Assembly: GCF_001634285.1 (NCBI RefSeq)
Contig: NZ_CP015438.1
Coordinates: forward strand, 1,996,001-2,060,000
Reading direction: 5' to 3'
DNA from: Anoxybacillus amylolyticus
GTDB taxonomy: Bacteria > Bacillota > Bacilli > Bacillales > Anoxybacillaceae
DNA length: 64,000 bases
Under the pieces are notes generated by a model. It saw only the letters and a list, made by a program, of their open reading frames with translations, was not told the DNA's origin and did not search any database. Positions 24,040 to 32,401 of the stretch are shown here, piece by piece. A program made the translations under genes and the position numbers. The first letter of the stretch is position 1; every line of letters begins with the position of its first letter.

Positions 24040-24423
24040 ATGGCGCTTGAAATTATTAAACTGTTAGTGGATGTAACAACAACAACAGATGTTGTGCCTA
24101 CGGTCACTCGTTTTTTCTATAAGACAACAGCCGTCGCTCTGCCAGGATCGACATTAACAATTGATGCTGCGAATTTTAAAGATGATAACGGAAATGCCGT
24201 TACGTCCCTTCCATCTTTAACTTCTAATAATAGCTACTATAATGTATATATTAACGGTGTGTTGCAAATGAAAGGGATTTCGACGTATACCCCAGGCGGT
24301 GCAGGCGTTGGTAAATTACAAATTCAAGTCCCCACGGGAACGATCTCTATTTTAGTTAACACACCTATTACTTTAGAAATTGTCCAATTCGCTCCGTCGT
24401 CCGCAACAACTGTTGCAACATAA
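24040..24423 (+). CDS. DUF4183 domain protein
   Basis: A 127-residue threonine- and valine-rich protein with no signal peptide. The family motif NVYINGVLQMKGISTY (about residue 68) and the ending NTPITLEIVQF match the divergent neighbour at 23297-23680, so the two are paralogues. The composition (T, V, S, A) suits a surface-assembled spore protein. AAAGGTGATG precedes ATG 24040. Confidence 0.75.
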   Translation: MALEIIKLLVDVTTTTDVVPTVTRFFYKTTAVALPGSTLTIDAANFKDDNGNAVTSLPSLTSNNSYYNVYINGVLQMKGISTYTPGGAGVGKLQIQVPTGTISILVNTPITLEIVQFAPSSATTVAT

Positions 24424-24426
24424 ACC

Positions 24427-24454
24427 AATGGCGCAGAATTTTTCCTGCGCCATT
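24427..24454. terminator. bidirectional terminator between the DUF4183 gene and ypgQ
   Basis: 10-bp stem (AATGGCGCAG / CTGCGCCATT) between two convergent genes, with T-rich flanks on both strands. Confidence 0.7.
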
Positions 24455-24457
24455 TGC

Positions 24458-25108
24458 CTATTCCATTGCTTCGTCCCACTCTCGGTAAAATTGGTGTAAA
24501 AATTGTTCAAGAAATTGATGGCGGTGTTCGGCTAGCTTTTTCGCACTTTCGGTATTCAGCAAATCTTTCAACTTCAGCAATTTCTCATAAAAATGATGAA
24601 TCGCTGTACTGCGCCCATGCCGATATTCTTGTTTCGTCATCGTTTCTCTTACAGCAAGCGCTGGGTCATATAAAAGATGCCCCCGATTTCCTGCATACAT
24701 AAACGCACGGGCAATACCGATCGCGCCAAGCGCATCCAATCGGTCGGCATCTTGCACGACCATCGCTTCTATCGTTCGCGGCGGACTGCCGTGTCCACCT
24801 TTATACGAAACAGTGGAAATGGCGGACACGATATGCTCGCTTTCCGCCCGAGAAAGCGGGAGTTGCCAAAGCCATTGCTGCACCGCCTGCATTCCGCTTG
24901 CCTCACTGCCTGCCATTTTTTCATCAGCGATATCATGAAGAAGCACCGCCATTTCGACAATAAACAAATCCGCCCCTTCTTGTTTCGCCAAGTAGCCCCC
25001 TAACCGGCGGACACGTTCGATGTGCCACCAATCATGGCCGCTTGTATCATCATCTAGTTTGTCTTTGACAAAATACTCGGTTTGTCGAATAATCACTTCT
25101 TTTTCCAT
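24458..25108 (-). CDS. ypgQ: HD-domain phosphohydrolase YpgQ
   Basis: A 216-residue HD-fold hydrolase. The metal ligands are visible in order: HDWWHIERV (about residue 25), LLHDIADEK (about 57), SAIS region and VVQDADRLDALGAIGIAR (about 117). B. subtilis YpgQ hydrolyses (d)NTPs to (d)NMP and pyrophosphate. It follows the glutathione-peroxidase gene closely, in the same order as in B. subtilis. Confidence 0.87.
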   Translation of the reverse strand: MEKEVIIRQTEYFVKDKLDDDTSGHDWWHIERVRRLGGYLAKQEGADLFIVEMAVLLHDIADEKMAGSEASGMQAVQQWLWQLPLSRAESEHIVSAISTVSYKGGHGSPPRTIEAMVVQDADRLDALGAIGIARAFMYAGNRGHLLYDPALAVRETMTKQEYRHGRSTAIHHFYEKLLKLKDLLNTESAKKLAEHRHQFLEQFLHQFYREWDEAME

Positions 25109-25120
25109 AAATAAACTTAT

Positions 25121-25597
25121 CTACAATAATTTTTCGATTTCTACTTTCAATTCGCTAGGCTTTGTTTGCGGAGCAAATCGCTCGACTACACGTCCGTTCC
25201 GGTCGATAAGGAACTTCGTAAAATTCCATTTAATCGCCTTCGTTCCGAACACGCCTGGTGCTTTCTCGGTAAGATAAACAAACAACGGGTGCGCTTGTTC
25301 GCCGTTGACATCCACTTTCGCAAACATCGGAAACGTCACCCCGTAGTTTAATTCACAAAACTGAGCGATTTCTTCTTCGCTCCCCGGCTCTTGATGACCA
25401 AATTGGTTGCATGGAAACCCAAGCACGACAAACCCTTTGTCACGATATTGCTCATATAGCGCCTGCAGCTCTTTATATTGAGGCGTAAATCCACATTTGC
25501 TCGCGGTGTTCACAATGAGTAATACCTTTCCTTCATACTCCGCTAGCGTTTTTTCCACTCCTTGAATCGTTTTTACCGTAAAATCGTAAATGCTCAT
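25121..25597 (-). CDS. bsaA: glutathione-peroxidase-type thiol peroxidase
   Basis: A 158-residue thioredoxin-fold peroxidase. The peroxidatic Cys is in [12 protein letters not shown] (about 35), the Gln is in [14 protein letters not shown] (about 69-76), and [12 protein letters not shown] (about 124) supplies the Trp and Asn of the tetrad. Bacterial members normally take electrons from thioredoxin rather than glutathione. ATG 25597 has AAGGAGG at 8 nt. Neighbouring genes match the B. subtilis bsaA-ypgQ pair. Confidence 0.93.
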   Translation of the reverse strand: MSIYDFTVKTIQGVEKTLAEYEGKVLLIVNTASKCGFTPQYKELQALYEQYRDKGFVVLGFPCNQFGHQEPGSEEEIAQFCELNYGVTFPMFAKVDVNGEQAHPLFVYLTEKAPGVFGTKAIKWNFTKFLIDRNGRVVERFAPQTKPSELKVEIEKLL

Positions 25598-25656
25598 CAA
25601 TCATTCCTCCTTTTCTTCATCTTAAAGAAAAAATGCAACGGTTTCCACTTTTTTGC

Positions 25657-26154
25657 TTAAGCGATATGACACAACTGTTGCAATGATTCAAGCATATATG
25701 GCACCATCTCAAGCAAATCATTCACATTGTCCTCACGAATCAATCGACCGAATTCAATCGTTACGTCATTGTCAATACGCCCGCTTGCGTAATCACGCCG
25801 CAACGTTTGGCGAATGAGCCTCGTTTCCCCCCAAATGTTATGCATCGTTTCTTCGATGTGCGGACAAATGGCGTCCGATTCCACCGGCAAGCAAAACGTA
25901 ATCGTTAACTCGCATCCAGCATCGGCTTGCTGCAACAGCTCCCGGGCAATTTCCTTTAAATGCATATGTAGTACGACCGTACATGTGACATCTGGTGCTT
26001 CCTGCAACCGAAACGATAGCTGGTATGTTCGCGAAAAATGAGCTAAATCTAGCCAATCGCGGCGGTCGGTCACCACGACCGTCCCATCTAAATCAAGATC
26101 GTAAATCGCCCCTTCTACTACCGTCTTCAAATTATCAAACGCCGTTGGGTCCAA
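25657..26154 (-). CDS. protein of unknown function, 165 residues
   Basis: Not recognised. It is a soluble, acidic protein with alternating strands and helices and no clear motif; TTFCLPVESDAICPHIEET-like text near residue 110 includes a lone Cys and His. TTG 26154 with AAGGAG at 9 nt is the likely start. It lies where B. subtilis has ypgR, between bsaA and metA, but is much shorter and I see no sequence resemblance that I can defend. Confidence 0.6.
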   Translation of the reverse strand: MDPTAFDNLKTVVEGAIYDLDLDGTVVVTDRRDWLDLAHFSRTYQLSFRLQEAPDVTCTVVLHMHLKEIARELLQQADAGCELTITFCLPVESDAICPHIEETMHNIWGETRLIRQTLRRDYASGRIDNDVTIEFGRLIREDNVNDLLEMVPYMLESLQQLCHIA

Positions 26155-26225
26155 TTTTCTCAGCTCCTTTTATGAAAACTGCTTATCCACCATTCTACCA
26201 TCGAAAAAGGAAGGAAAAAAATTCA

Positions 26226-26254
26226 TTGAATAATAGTCGCAATATTTTTATAAT
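26226..26254 (+). promoter_or_regulatory. sigma-A promoter of metA
   Basis: TTGAAT (26226-26231), a 17-nt spacer and a perfect TATAAT (26249-26254), 39 nt before the metA start. No S-box riboswitch is present between it and the gene. Confidence 0.75.
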
Positions 26255-26293
26255 GGAATTATTTAAAAAATAACGAAATGGAGGATGAGAACG

Positions 26294-27202
26294 TTGCCTA
26301 TTAACATTCCAAAACATTTACCGGCAAAAGAAGTGTTAGAACAAGAAAATATTTTCGTCATGGATGAAGAGCGGGCGTATTCACAAGACATTCGCCCATT
26401 AAATATAGTCATTTTAAACTTAATGCCGCAAAAAGAAAAAGCAGAAACACAACTATTGCGCCTGCTTGGCAACTCTCCGCTTCAAGTCCATATTACGTTT
26501 TTGCGTCCAGAAACACACGAAACGAAAACGACGAGCCAATACCATCTTGACCAATTTTATACGACATTTCCACTCATTCGCCATCGCAAGTTTGACGGCA
26601 TGATTATTACCGGTGCCCCTGTCGAACATTTGCCGTTTGAAGACGTTACGTATTGGGAAGAGCTCGTCGATATTATGGAGTGGACGAAAACCAACGTTAC
26701 GTCGACGCTACACATTTGCTGGGGGGCACAAGCGGGGCTATATTATCATTACGGAGTGCCGAAATATATGTTGCCGCAAAAATGCTTCGGTATTTTTGAA
26801 CATACATTGGAAGTAAAAAACGTGAAACTATTGCGTGGATTTGACGATGTGTTTCGCATTCCACATTCCCGCCATACCGATGTGCGCCGAGAAGACATTG
26901 AAAAAGTATCGGAATTGACGATTTTATCCGTTTCCGAAAAAGCGGGCGTATGTTTGGTCGCATCTAACGACGGAAAGCAAATCTTTTTAACTGGACATCC
27001 AGAGTACGACGCGACAACGTTAAAAGAAGAATACGAGCGTGATATCGCCAAAGGATTGCCAATTCATCTTCCAGAATCGTATTTTCCAAACGACGACCCG
27101 GCAAACGAGCCGCTAAACACGTGGCGTTCACACGCTAATTTATTGTTTGTCAACTGGTTAAACTACTACGTCTATCAAGAAACTCCTTATATTTGGGAAT
27201 AA
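26294..27202 (+). CDS. metA: homoserine O-acetyltransferase (MetA/MetAA type)
   Basis: A 302-residue enzyme acylating homoserine for methionine synthesis. The nucleophile Cys is in [15 protein letters not shown] (about residue 142), with His and Glu in TGHPEYD (about 235). Bacillar MetA proteins use acetyl-CoA despite the succinyltransferase-like fold. Homologues begin M-P-I-N-I-P, so I take TTG 26294 (GGAGG 9 nt upstream) rather than ATG 26285, which touches the Shine-Dalgarno. Confidence 0.95.
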   Translation: MPINIPKHLPAKEVLEQENIFVMDEERAYSQDIRPLNIVILNLMPQKEKAETQLLRLLGNSPLQVHITFLRPETHETKTTSQYHLDQFYTTFPLIRHRKFDGMIITGAPVEHLPFEDVTYWEELVDIMEWTKTNVTSTLHICWGAQAGLYYHYGVPKYMLPQKCFGIFEHTLEVKNVKLLRGFDDVFRIPHSRHTDVRREDIEKVSELTILSVSEKAGVCLVASNDGKQIFLTGHPEYDATTLKEEYERDIAKGLPIHLPESYFPNDDPANEPLNTWRSHANLLFVNWLNYYVYQETPYIWE

Positions 27203-27289
27203 ACCTATTTTTTGCTTGTCCGCCATTGTCCGTGACCGACTTCCCTTGAAACGAATACTATGTACTACGTTGCATTAGGGGGTGAGAAA

Positions 27290-27385
27290 ATGAGCGGACA
27301 TCATGGCGGCAATAACTTCGCGTTAATCGTTGTATTGTTTATTTTGTTAATCATCGTTGGCACAGCGTTTATGAGAGGATATTAA
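27290..27385 (+). CDS. YjcZ family small membrane sporulation protein
   Basis: A 31-residue peptide: short His/Gly head SGHHGGNN, then one membrane helix (FALIVVLFILLIIVGTAFM). This is the standard form of the YjcZ/SscA-like family found in the spores of bacilli, where similar peptides assist coat assembly. GGGGGTG lies before ATG 27290 and a strong terminator follows. Confidence 0.85.
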   Translation: MSGHHGGNNFALIVVLFILLIIVGTAFMRGY

Positions 27386-27391
27386 TAAAGA

Positions 27392-27430
27392 AGGAGTTTG
27401 CTCTGTAAACGAGCAAGCTCCTATTTTTTG
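27392..27430. terminator. terminator shared by yjcZ-like gene and the convergent methyltransferase
   Basis: Stem AGGAGTTTGCTC / GAGCAAGCTCCT followed by ATTTTTTG on the plus strand, lying between convergent genes. Confidence 0.85.
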
Positions 27431-28098
27431 CGCAATAGAAACAGCCACATAAACGTTAGCGCCTGTTTGAGTTCGCGCGGGAGATGGATAAGCAGGCAGT
27501 CATTGACTTCTTTTTTATAGACCCCTTGACCATCGACAAGCTCCCAGCCGTTTTCTTGTGCCAGCCGTTCAAATTCCCACGGCATCATCGTATTACAAAT
27601 GACTGGCTTCCCGTATAACCGTTCATAGCTATTCACGCGTGGAGCGGCTGTCGGTCCAAGCAACCCAACGCATAAATAATGCCCTTTCTTCAACACCCGT
27701 CTTATTTCATCGAGCGCTTTTAACGGTTCTTCCGTCCATTCGAGCGAATTAATCGCTATCGCTCCAGAAAACGTTTCTCCCGCAAATGGCAAATTGGTTA
27801 AATCGCCTTGGAGAAACTGAAGCGGCTCTCCTTCTCCACGCTCTTTTGCTTTTTCCACCATTTCTTGCGACAAATCAATCCCGACAACACGATAGCCAAG
27901 TTGCGACAGCTTCCACGCTCCATATCCGTCACCGCATCCTAAATCAACGACCGTACTTCCCTTTGGAACATACGATGTGAAAAACGGCAAAATCGTTTTG
28001 CGGCTGCCGCGCTCCCACATTTCTTCGCTATTTTGCTGCCAAAACGCTGCTCGTTCATCCCACTGCTTTTTTGCTTCTTCATGCCAAATAAATTCCAT
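27421..28098 (-). CDS. class I SAM-dependent methyltransferase (UbiE/COQ5-like)
   Basis: A 225-residue methyltransferase: motif I VVDLGCGDGYGAWKL (about residue 53), acidic loop GIDLSQEMVEKA (about 76) and the downstream LEWTEEPLKALDEIRRVLKKGH. There is no domain that indicates the substrate. ATG 28098 has GAGGTGG just upstream; the longer frame adds 37 unconserved residues. Confidence 0.82.
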   Translation of the reverse strand: MEFIWHEEAKKQWDERAAFWQQNSEEMWERGSRKTILPFFTSYVPKGSTVVDLGCGDGYGAWKLSQLGYRVVGIDLSQEMVEKAKERGEGEPLQFLQGDLTNLPFAGETFSGAIAINSLEWTEEPLKALDEIRRVLKKGHYLCVGLLGPTAAPRVNSYERLYGKPVICNTMMPWEFERLAQENGWELVDGQGVYKKEVNDCLLIHLPRELKQALTFMWLFLLRKK

Positions 28099-28167
28099 TT
28101 TCTCCACCTCTGTTTGCATAAAAATCTTCCCAACCGACCAAGCTGTATATAAAAGGAGTGAGTAACG

Positions 28168-28392
28168 ATGAACGAACAAGAAACGTTTGTCGCGGTGCAA
28201 AAAAACCACGAAGGGGCAATTATCAACTTTAAAACGTCAACAGGGCGTGTATTGTCGTACCGAAAAGCAATGATGGAAATCGAGAACGGGCTTATCGCTA
28301 ATGCGTCCATTTTTAGCGACGAAACCGGTGAATGTTCCATCTGCGCTACTTCGAGCGACCGCTCGATTGACGAATTGCCATTATTTTTTTAA
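28168..28392 (+). CDS. DUF3892 domain protein
   Basis: A 74-residue protein with the DUF3892 pattern: an N-terminal strand (FVAVQKNHEG), strands over IINFKTSTGRVLSYRKAMMEIENGLI, and a closing S-x-D...LP. The family is small and of unknown role. It is followed 16 nt later by another small gene on the same strand. Confidence 0.7.
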   Translation: MNEQETFVAVQKNHEGAIINFKTSTGRVLSYRKAMMEIENGLIANASIFSDETGECSICATSSDRSIDELPLFF

Positions 28393-28408
28393 CGAAAGGA
28401 CGTTGACA

Positions 28409-28555
28409 ATGACAAAAAAGTACAACCGTAAAGGAAGCAACAACCAAAGCGGACCGACAGAACCCTCATTGACCGAAGAAGTACGTAGCGGCGACAATAG
28501 CAAAGGAAACAAACGAAAAAAATCACAAAACGATAAAACAGATCTTGCGGAATAA
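28409..28555 (+). CDS. small hydrophilic protein of unknown function
   Basis: A 48-residue, highly charged and serine/asparagine-rich peptide starting TKKYNRKGSNNQSGP. It begins at ATG 28409 behind GAAAGGA and follows the DUF3892 gene closely. The composition is like small spore-associated peptides, but I do not recognise the family. Confidence 0.5.
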   Translation: MTKKYNRKGSNNQSGPTEPSLTEEVRSGDNSKGNKRKKSQNDKTDLAE

Positions 28556-28563
28556 ACTGCACC

Positions 28564-29097
28564 TTAATATTCAATTCCTTTTTTCGCCGATACCCCTTCG
28601 TGATAATCATGTTTCACCGCCTGCATGTCGGTGACAATATCGGCAATGTCGATCAGTTCTTGTTTCGCCGCCCGCCCTGTAATGACGATGTGAAGCGATG
28701 GCGGGCGCATCTTTAACAACTGAATCACGTCATTTACTGACACGATATCGTCGACCGGAAAACGGTCAATGGCGAGCACATTGTTCAGTTCATCTAATAC
28801 AATCATATCATACATACTAGACATTATTTTTTCTTTTGTAAATTGCCATGCTTTTTTTAGTGCTTGGCGGTGTATTTCTGGCGTTTTCGTCCATGTAAAC
28901 CCAGCGCCAAGTTGGTATATTTCCATTCCTAGCTTCTTGAGCATAATATGCTCGCCGTACGTCCGCTCTGGAGATTTAATAAACTGAATAACGAGTACCC
29001 GTTGTCCTCTGCCAGCCGCTCTCAGCACTAAGCCAAGAGCGGCGGTCGTTTTTCCTTTGCCCTCTCCTGTATACACAATTAATCGCCCATTACTCAA
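28564..29097 (-). CDS. cobO: cob(I)yrinic acid a,c-diamide / cob(I)alamin adenosyltransferase (BtuR/CobO)
   Basis: A 177-residue P-loop ATP:corrinoid adenosyltransferase that attaches the 5'-deoxyadenosyl group to cobalt. The Walker A motif YTGEGKGKTTAALG starts near residue 9, with VLVIQFIKSP and MIVLDELNNVLA following. It is the last gene of the cobalamin operon. The frame overlaps the end of cobA: TTG 29097 with GAAGGTGA 6 nt upstream (or GTG 29106). In B. megaterium btuR also ends the cob operon. Confidence 0.94.
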   Translation of the reverse strand: MSNGRLIVYTGEGKGKTTAALGLVLRAAGRGQRVLVIQFIKSPERTYGEHIMLKKLGMEIYQLGAGFTWTKTPEIHRQALKKAWQFTKEKIMSSMYDMIVLDELNNVLAIDRFPVDDIVSVNDVIQLLKMRPPSLHIVITGRAAKQELIDIADIVTDMQAVKHDYHEGVSAKKGIEY

Positions 29098-29857
29098 TAA
29101 CGTCACCTTCTCGTTCAGGAAACCATTGAATACGTTCGCGCAATTGAACGACTTCGCCCACAACGATTAACGCCGGGTGCGAAATATTCGCACGTTTTGC
29201 GATTTCGGTAATTGTTTGTAGCGTCCCTGTTACGGTTCGTTGTTTTTCTGTTGTTCCCCATTCAATGACCGCAACGGGCGTATCGGCATGTTTTCCGTGC
29301 GCGATTAGTTGCTCGCAAATGTACGGCAAATTGCCGACCCCCATATAAAAAGCAAGTGTATCACTTTTCACAAGCGCTCCCCAGTCAAGATGATCGTCCC
29401 CTTTTTCTTTTCTGCCATGACCAGTGACGATCGTAAACGAAGTAGCGATGTTTCGGTAAGTAACGGGAATGCCAGCAAATGCCGCTGCCGCAATTCCTGC
29501 AGTTACCCCTGGGACGATTTCAAACGGAATATGATGTTTTGCCAGTATCTCTGCTTCTTCCCCGCCGCGGCCGAAGACGAACGGGTCTCCTCCTTTTAAG
29601 CGTACGACCGTTTTCCCTTCGTTTGCTTTTTCTACTAGCCAATGATTAATTTGTTCTTGAATGGTGCCATGCCGGCCTGGTTCTTTTCCAGCATAAATTA
29701 ACTCTGCCTCTTTTTTCGCATATCGAAGCAACTCGCTACTGACGAGCCGGTCGTAAATAATAACGTCCGCTTTTTCCATACATTCCAATCCATAAACGGT
29801 AATTAACTTCGGGTTACCTGGGCCTGCCCCGACTAAATACACCATCCCTTTTTCCAT
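29090..29857 (-). CDS. cobA: uroporphyrinogen-III C-methyltransferase (precorrin-2 forming)
   Basis: A 255-residue SAM-dependent methyltransferase, SUMT, methylating uroporphyrinogen III at C2 and C7 to give precorrin-2, the entry point to cobalamin and siroheme. Motifs: YLVGAGPGNPKLIT (about 6), RLKGGDPFVFGRGGEE (about 84) and VPGVTAGIAAAA (about 115). There is no oxidase/chelatase domain, so it is not a full CysG. ATG 29857 follows AAGGCGGTGA at 6 nt; ATG 29863 overlaps the cobT stop but is too near that site. Confidence 0.95.
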   Translation of the reverse strand: MEKGMVYLVGAGPGNPKLITVYGLECMEKADVIIYDRLVSSELLRYAKKEAELIYAGKEPGRHGTIQEQINHWLVEKANEGKTVVRLKGGDPFVFGRGGEEAEILAKHHIPFEIVPGVTAGIAAAAFAGIPVTYRNIATSFTIVTGHGRKEKGDDHLDWGALVKSDTLAFYMGVGNLPYICEQLIAHGKHADTPVAVIEWGTTEKQRTVTGTLQTITEIAKRANISHPALIVVGEVVQLRERIQWFPEREGDVIE

Positions 29858-29859
29858 GC

Positions 29860-30891
29860 TCATTCACCGCCTTGTGACACTTGCGCAGAGGCAAAAGTCG
29901 CCATTTTCAACATCGTCACTGCCGACTGCAAAATCGGGAATGCAACCGCTGCCCCGCTTCCCTCCCCAAGTCGCATATTTAAATCGATGAGCGGTTCTTT
30001 TTCGAGCAAATCAAGCGCTATACGATGTCCTGGTTCTTGGGAACGGTGACCGGCAATCATATAGTCAACGACACGTGGATGTAATCGTTCGGCAACGAGC
30101 GCGGCAACTGTACAAATAAAGCCATCTAGCAAAATCGGCAAGCGAGCCTCGGCAGCTGCTATCATCGCTCCAGCCATCGCGGCAATTTCTAACCCACCGA
30201 TTTTCGAAAGAAGCCCGATCGGGTCAGAAGCGTCTGGCTGATGGAGCGCCAATGCTCGTTCGATGACGGTTCGTTTATGAAGCACCGCTTCCGCTGCAAT
30301 ACCTGTTCCTTTGCCAACGAGCAACTCCACAGGTTTACCGCTAATGGCAGCTAACAACGCACTTGCAGTCGTCGTATTTCCAATCCCCATCTCTCCCACA
30401 ATGAGACAACGAATTCCTTGGTGAATCATCGCTTTTGCTTGTTCGTAACCGACGGAAACGGCTTGTTTTGCTTCGTCTCTTGTCATCGCTTCTTGTTCAC
30501 AAAAATTGTTCGTCCCATACTTTACTTTTTCCTGCACAAATCCTTCCCCTGGAATATCGGTCGCCACTCCAACATCAATGACGGCAAACAATGCACCAAT
30601 TTGTTCGCTAAAAACGTTAATTGCCGCACCACCATTGACAAAATTTAATACCATTTGCGCTGTCACTTCTTGTGGAAACGCAGAAACGCCTTCTTTGGTG
30701 ACCCCGTGATCTGCGGCAAACACTAGTACGCCTGGAGGAGTGACGACCGGAAAGTGTGCTTCTGTCATTTCACTTAACGCAATTGCCAATTGCTCTAGCC
30801 GGCCAAGGCTTCCGGCAGGTTTCGTTAATTGATCGATGTAGTTACTTACTTCTTTGCCAATTTGTTTGTTTAACGCTGGAATATTGTACAT
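29860..30891 (-). CDS. cobT: nicotinate-nucleotide--dimethylbenzimidazole phosphoribosyltransferase
   Basis: A 343-residue CobT that makes alpha-ribazole phosphate, the lower ligand of cobalamin. Conserved segments: the N-terminal DQLTKPAGSLGRLEQLA, VFAADHGVTKEGVSA (about 83), GEMGIGNTTTASALLAA (about 170) and the catalytic-glutamate region LGEGSGAAVAFPIL near 310. It starts 50 nt inside the end of the cobyric acid synthase gene, behind AAGGGGGAA. Confidence 0.96.
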   Translation of the reverse strand: MYNIPALNKQIGKEVSNYIDQLTKPAGSLGRLEQLAIALSEMTEAHFPVVTPPGVLVFAADHGVTKEGVSAFPQEVTAQMVLNFVNGGAAINVFSEQIGALFAVIDVGVATDIPGEGFVQEKVKYGTNNFCEQEAMTRDEAKQAVSVGYEQAKAMIHQGIRCLIVGEMGIGNTTTASALLAAISGKPVELLVGKGTGIAAEAVLHKRTVIERALALHQPDASDPIGLLSKIGGLEIAAMAGAMIAAAEARLPILLDGFICTVAALVAERLHPRVVDYMIAGHRSQEPGHRIALDLLEKEPLIDLNMRLGEGSGAAVAFPILQSAVTMLKMATFASAQVSQGGE

Positions 30892-32401
30892 GATCGTTCC
30901 CCCTTTGAAATTCGCTCATTTTTTGTTCGATTCGTTCGATTTGGACGTTTCGTTTGACACAATCCGCAAGCTGATGAAAAGCTTGTTCGCGTAGTTCCCT
31001 ATACGACGGACGCTCGATCAGCGGTGGCAGCCCTTTTTTACGGCGAATCGCATTTAAGAAATGGTGACGAAAGCGATCGTTATGAAACAAATCGTGAAAA
31101 TAGGTGCCGAGGATGCGTTCATCGCTCGTTTTGCAGCCATCTGTTCGTCCACCAGATATTTGAATAAACGGAATTCCACCTGTTCGCACGGAACGTCCCA
31201 TATGCAGCTCATACCCTGTCACCGAAAAAGATTCGCCGGCAAACAGAGCCGTTCCTCCTGACCAAATGGTTGTTTTTTCTTTTTCGAGCGTCGTATCAAC
31301 GGGAAGCAATTGCAGTCCTGTCGCTTCACCGATTGAAGTTTCAACGTGAAACGGGTCGATGATGCGTCGGCCAAGCATTTGATAGCCGCCGCAAATCCCA
31401 ACAATCACTGCATCTGTCTGCTTATATAACCGACCGATTTCTGAGGCAATTCCACTTTCTTTTACGTATAGCAAATCTTCAATCGTATTTTTGCTTCCTG
31501 GCAAAAGAAATACATCCGGTTCACCGATTTCTTCTGCTTTGGTGACAAAACGAACGCTGCAATCCGGTTCAGCCATCAATGGGTCAATGTCAGTAAAATT
31601 AGAGATTCGTGGGTATTGTACTACTGCGATATCAAGTGCTTTTTCTGCTTTTTTCGCAGAAAAGCGCGCGAGCGACACCGAATCTTCCGCATCAATATGT
31701 AGCTCGTGCATATACGGAATAACCCCGAGCACTGGCACACCGGTATACTCCTCAAACCAATCAAGCCCTGGCTTTAAAAGCGTGTAGTCCCCGCGAAATT
31801 TATTAATAATCACCCCAATAACGCGCTTCCGATCCGCTTCTTCTAACAACTGCAACGTTCCTACTAAACTAGCAAACACACCTCCACGTTCAATATCACC
31901 AACTAACACAACCGGTGCATTCGCCATGCGGGCTACCCGCATATTGACGAGTTCTCGGTCGTTTAAATTTACCTCCGCCGGGCTGCCTGCTCCTTCGATG
32001 ACAAGCCGGTCGTATTCGTTCATGAGCGTCTTTAGCGAGCGCTCAATCACTTGCAACCCAAGCGAAAAAAATTCCTCTCGATATTGCCCTGCTTTCATAT
32101 TCGCATACGGTCGACCATGTACGACAATTTGCGCTTCATTTTCCCGGCTTGGCTTAATTAAAATCGGGTTCATATCCGTTGTTGCCCTTACTCGAGCCGC
32201 TTCTGCCTGTATCCCTTGGGCTCGGCCAATTTCTTTTCCATCTGGCGTTACATACGAATTTAACGACATGTTTTGCGATTTAAACGGAGCCGTTTTCCAC
32301 CCATTATCGGCAAAAAGGCGGCAAAAGGCGGTCGTTATAATACTTTTTCCCGCGTCAGAATGCGTCCCTTGAAACATAATCGGCAGCGCTCTACGCATCA
32401 T
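30842..32401 (-). CDS. cobQ: cobyric acid synthase (CbiP/CobQ)
   Basis: A 519-residue glutamine-dependent amidase that amidates four carboxylates of adenosyl-cobyrinic acid a,c-diamide. The N-terminal synthetase has a P-loop-like MFQGTHSDAGKS and KSQNMSLNSYVTPDG; the C-terminal class-I glutaminase has the nucleophile Cys in VGICGGYQMLG (about residue 333) and the His in GTYFHDLFH. It overlaps cbiA by 11 nt and cobT by 50 nt. Confidence 0.96.
   Translation of the reverse strand: MMRRALPIMFQGTHSDAGKSIITTAFCRLFADNGWKTAPFKSQNMSLNSYVTPDGKEIGRAQGIQAEAARVRATTDMNPILIKPSRENEAQIVVHGRPYANMKAGQYREEFFSLGLQVIERSLKTLMNEYDRLVIEGAGSPAEVNLNDRELVNMRVARMANAPVVLVGDIERGGVFASLVGTLQLLEEADRKRVIGVIINKFRGDYTLLKPGLDWFEEYTGVPVLGVIPYMHELHIDAEDSVSLARFSAKKAEKALDIAVVQYPRISNFTDIDPLMAEPDCSVRFVTKAEEIGEPDVFLLPGSKNTIEDLLYVKESGIASEIGRLYKQTDAVIVGICGGYQMLGRRIIDPFHVETSIGEATGLQLLPVDTTLEKEKTTIWSGGTALFAGESFSVTGYELHMGRSVRTGGIPFIQISGGRTDGCKTSDERILGTYFHDLFHNDRFRHHFLNAIRRKKGLPPLIERPSYRELREQAFHQLADCVKRNVQIERIEQKMSEFQRGNDHVQYSSVKQTNWQRSK

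Noticed and set aside
26155-26293. SAM (S-box) riboswitch ahead of metA
   Set aside because: The leader between the promoter and the start is only about 35 nt, too short for an S-box, and no conserved core is present.
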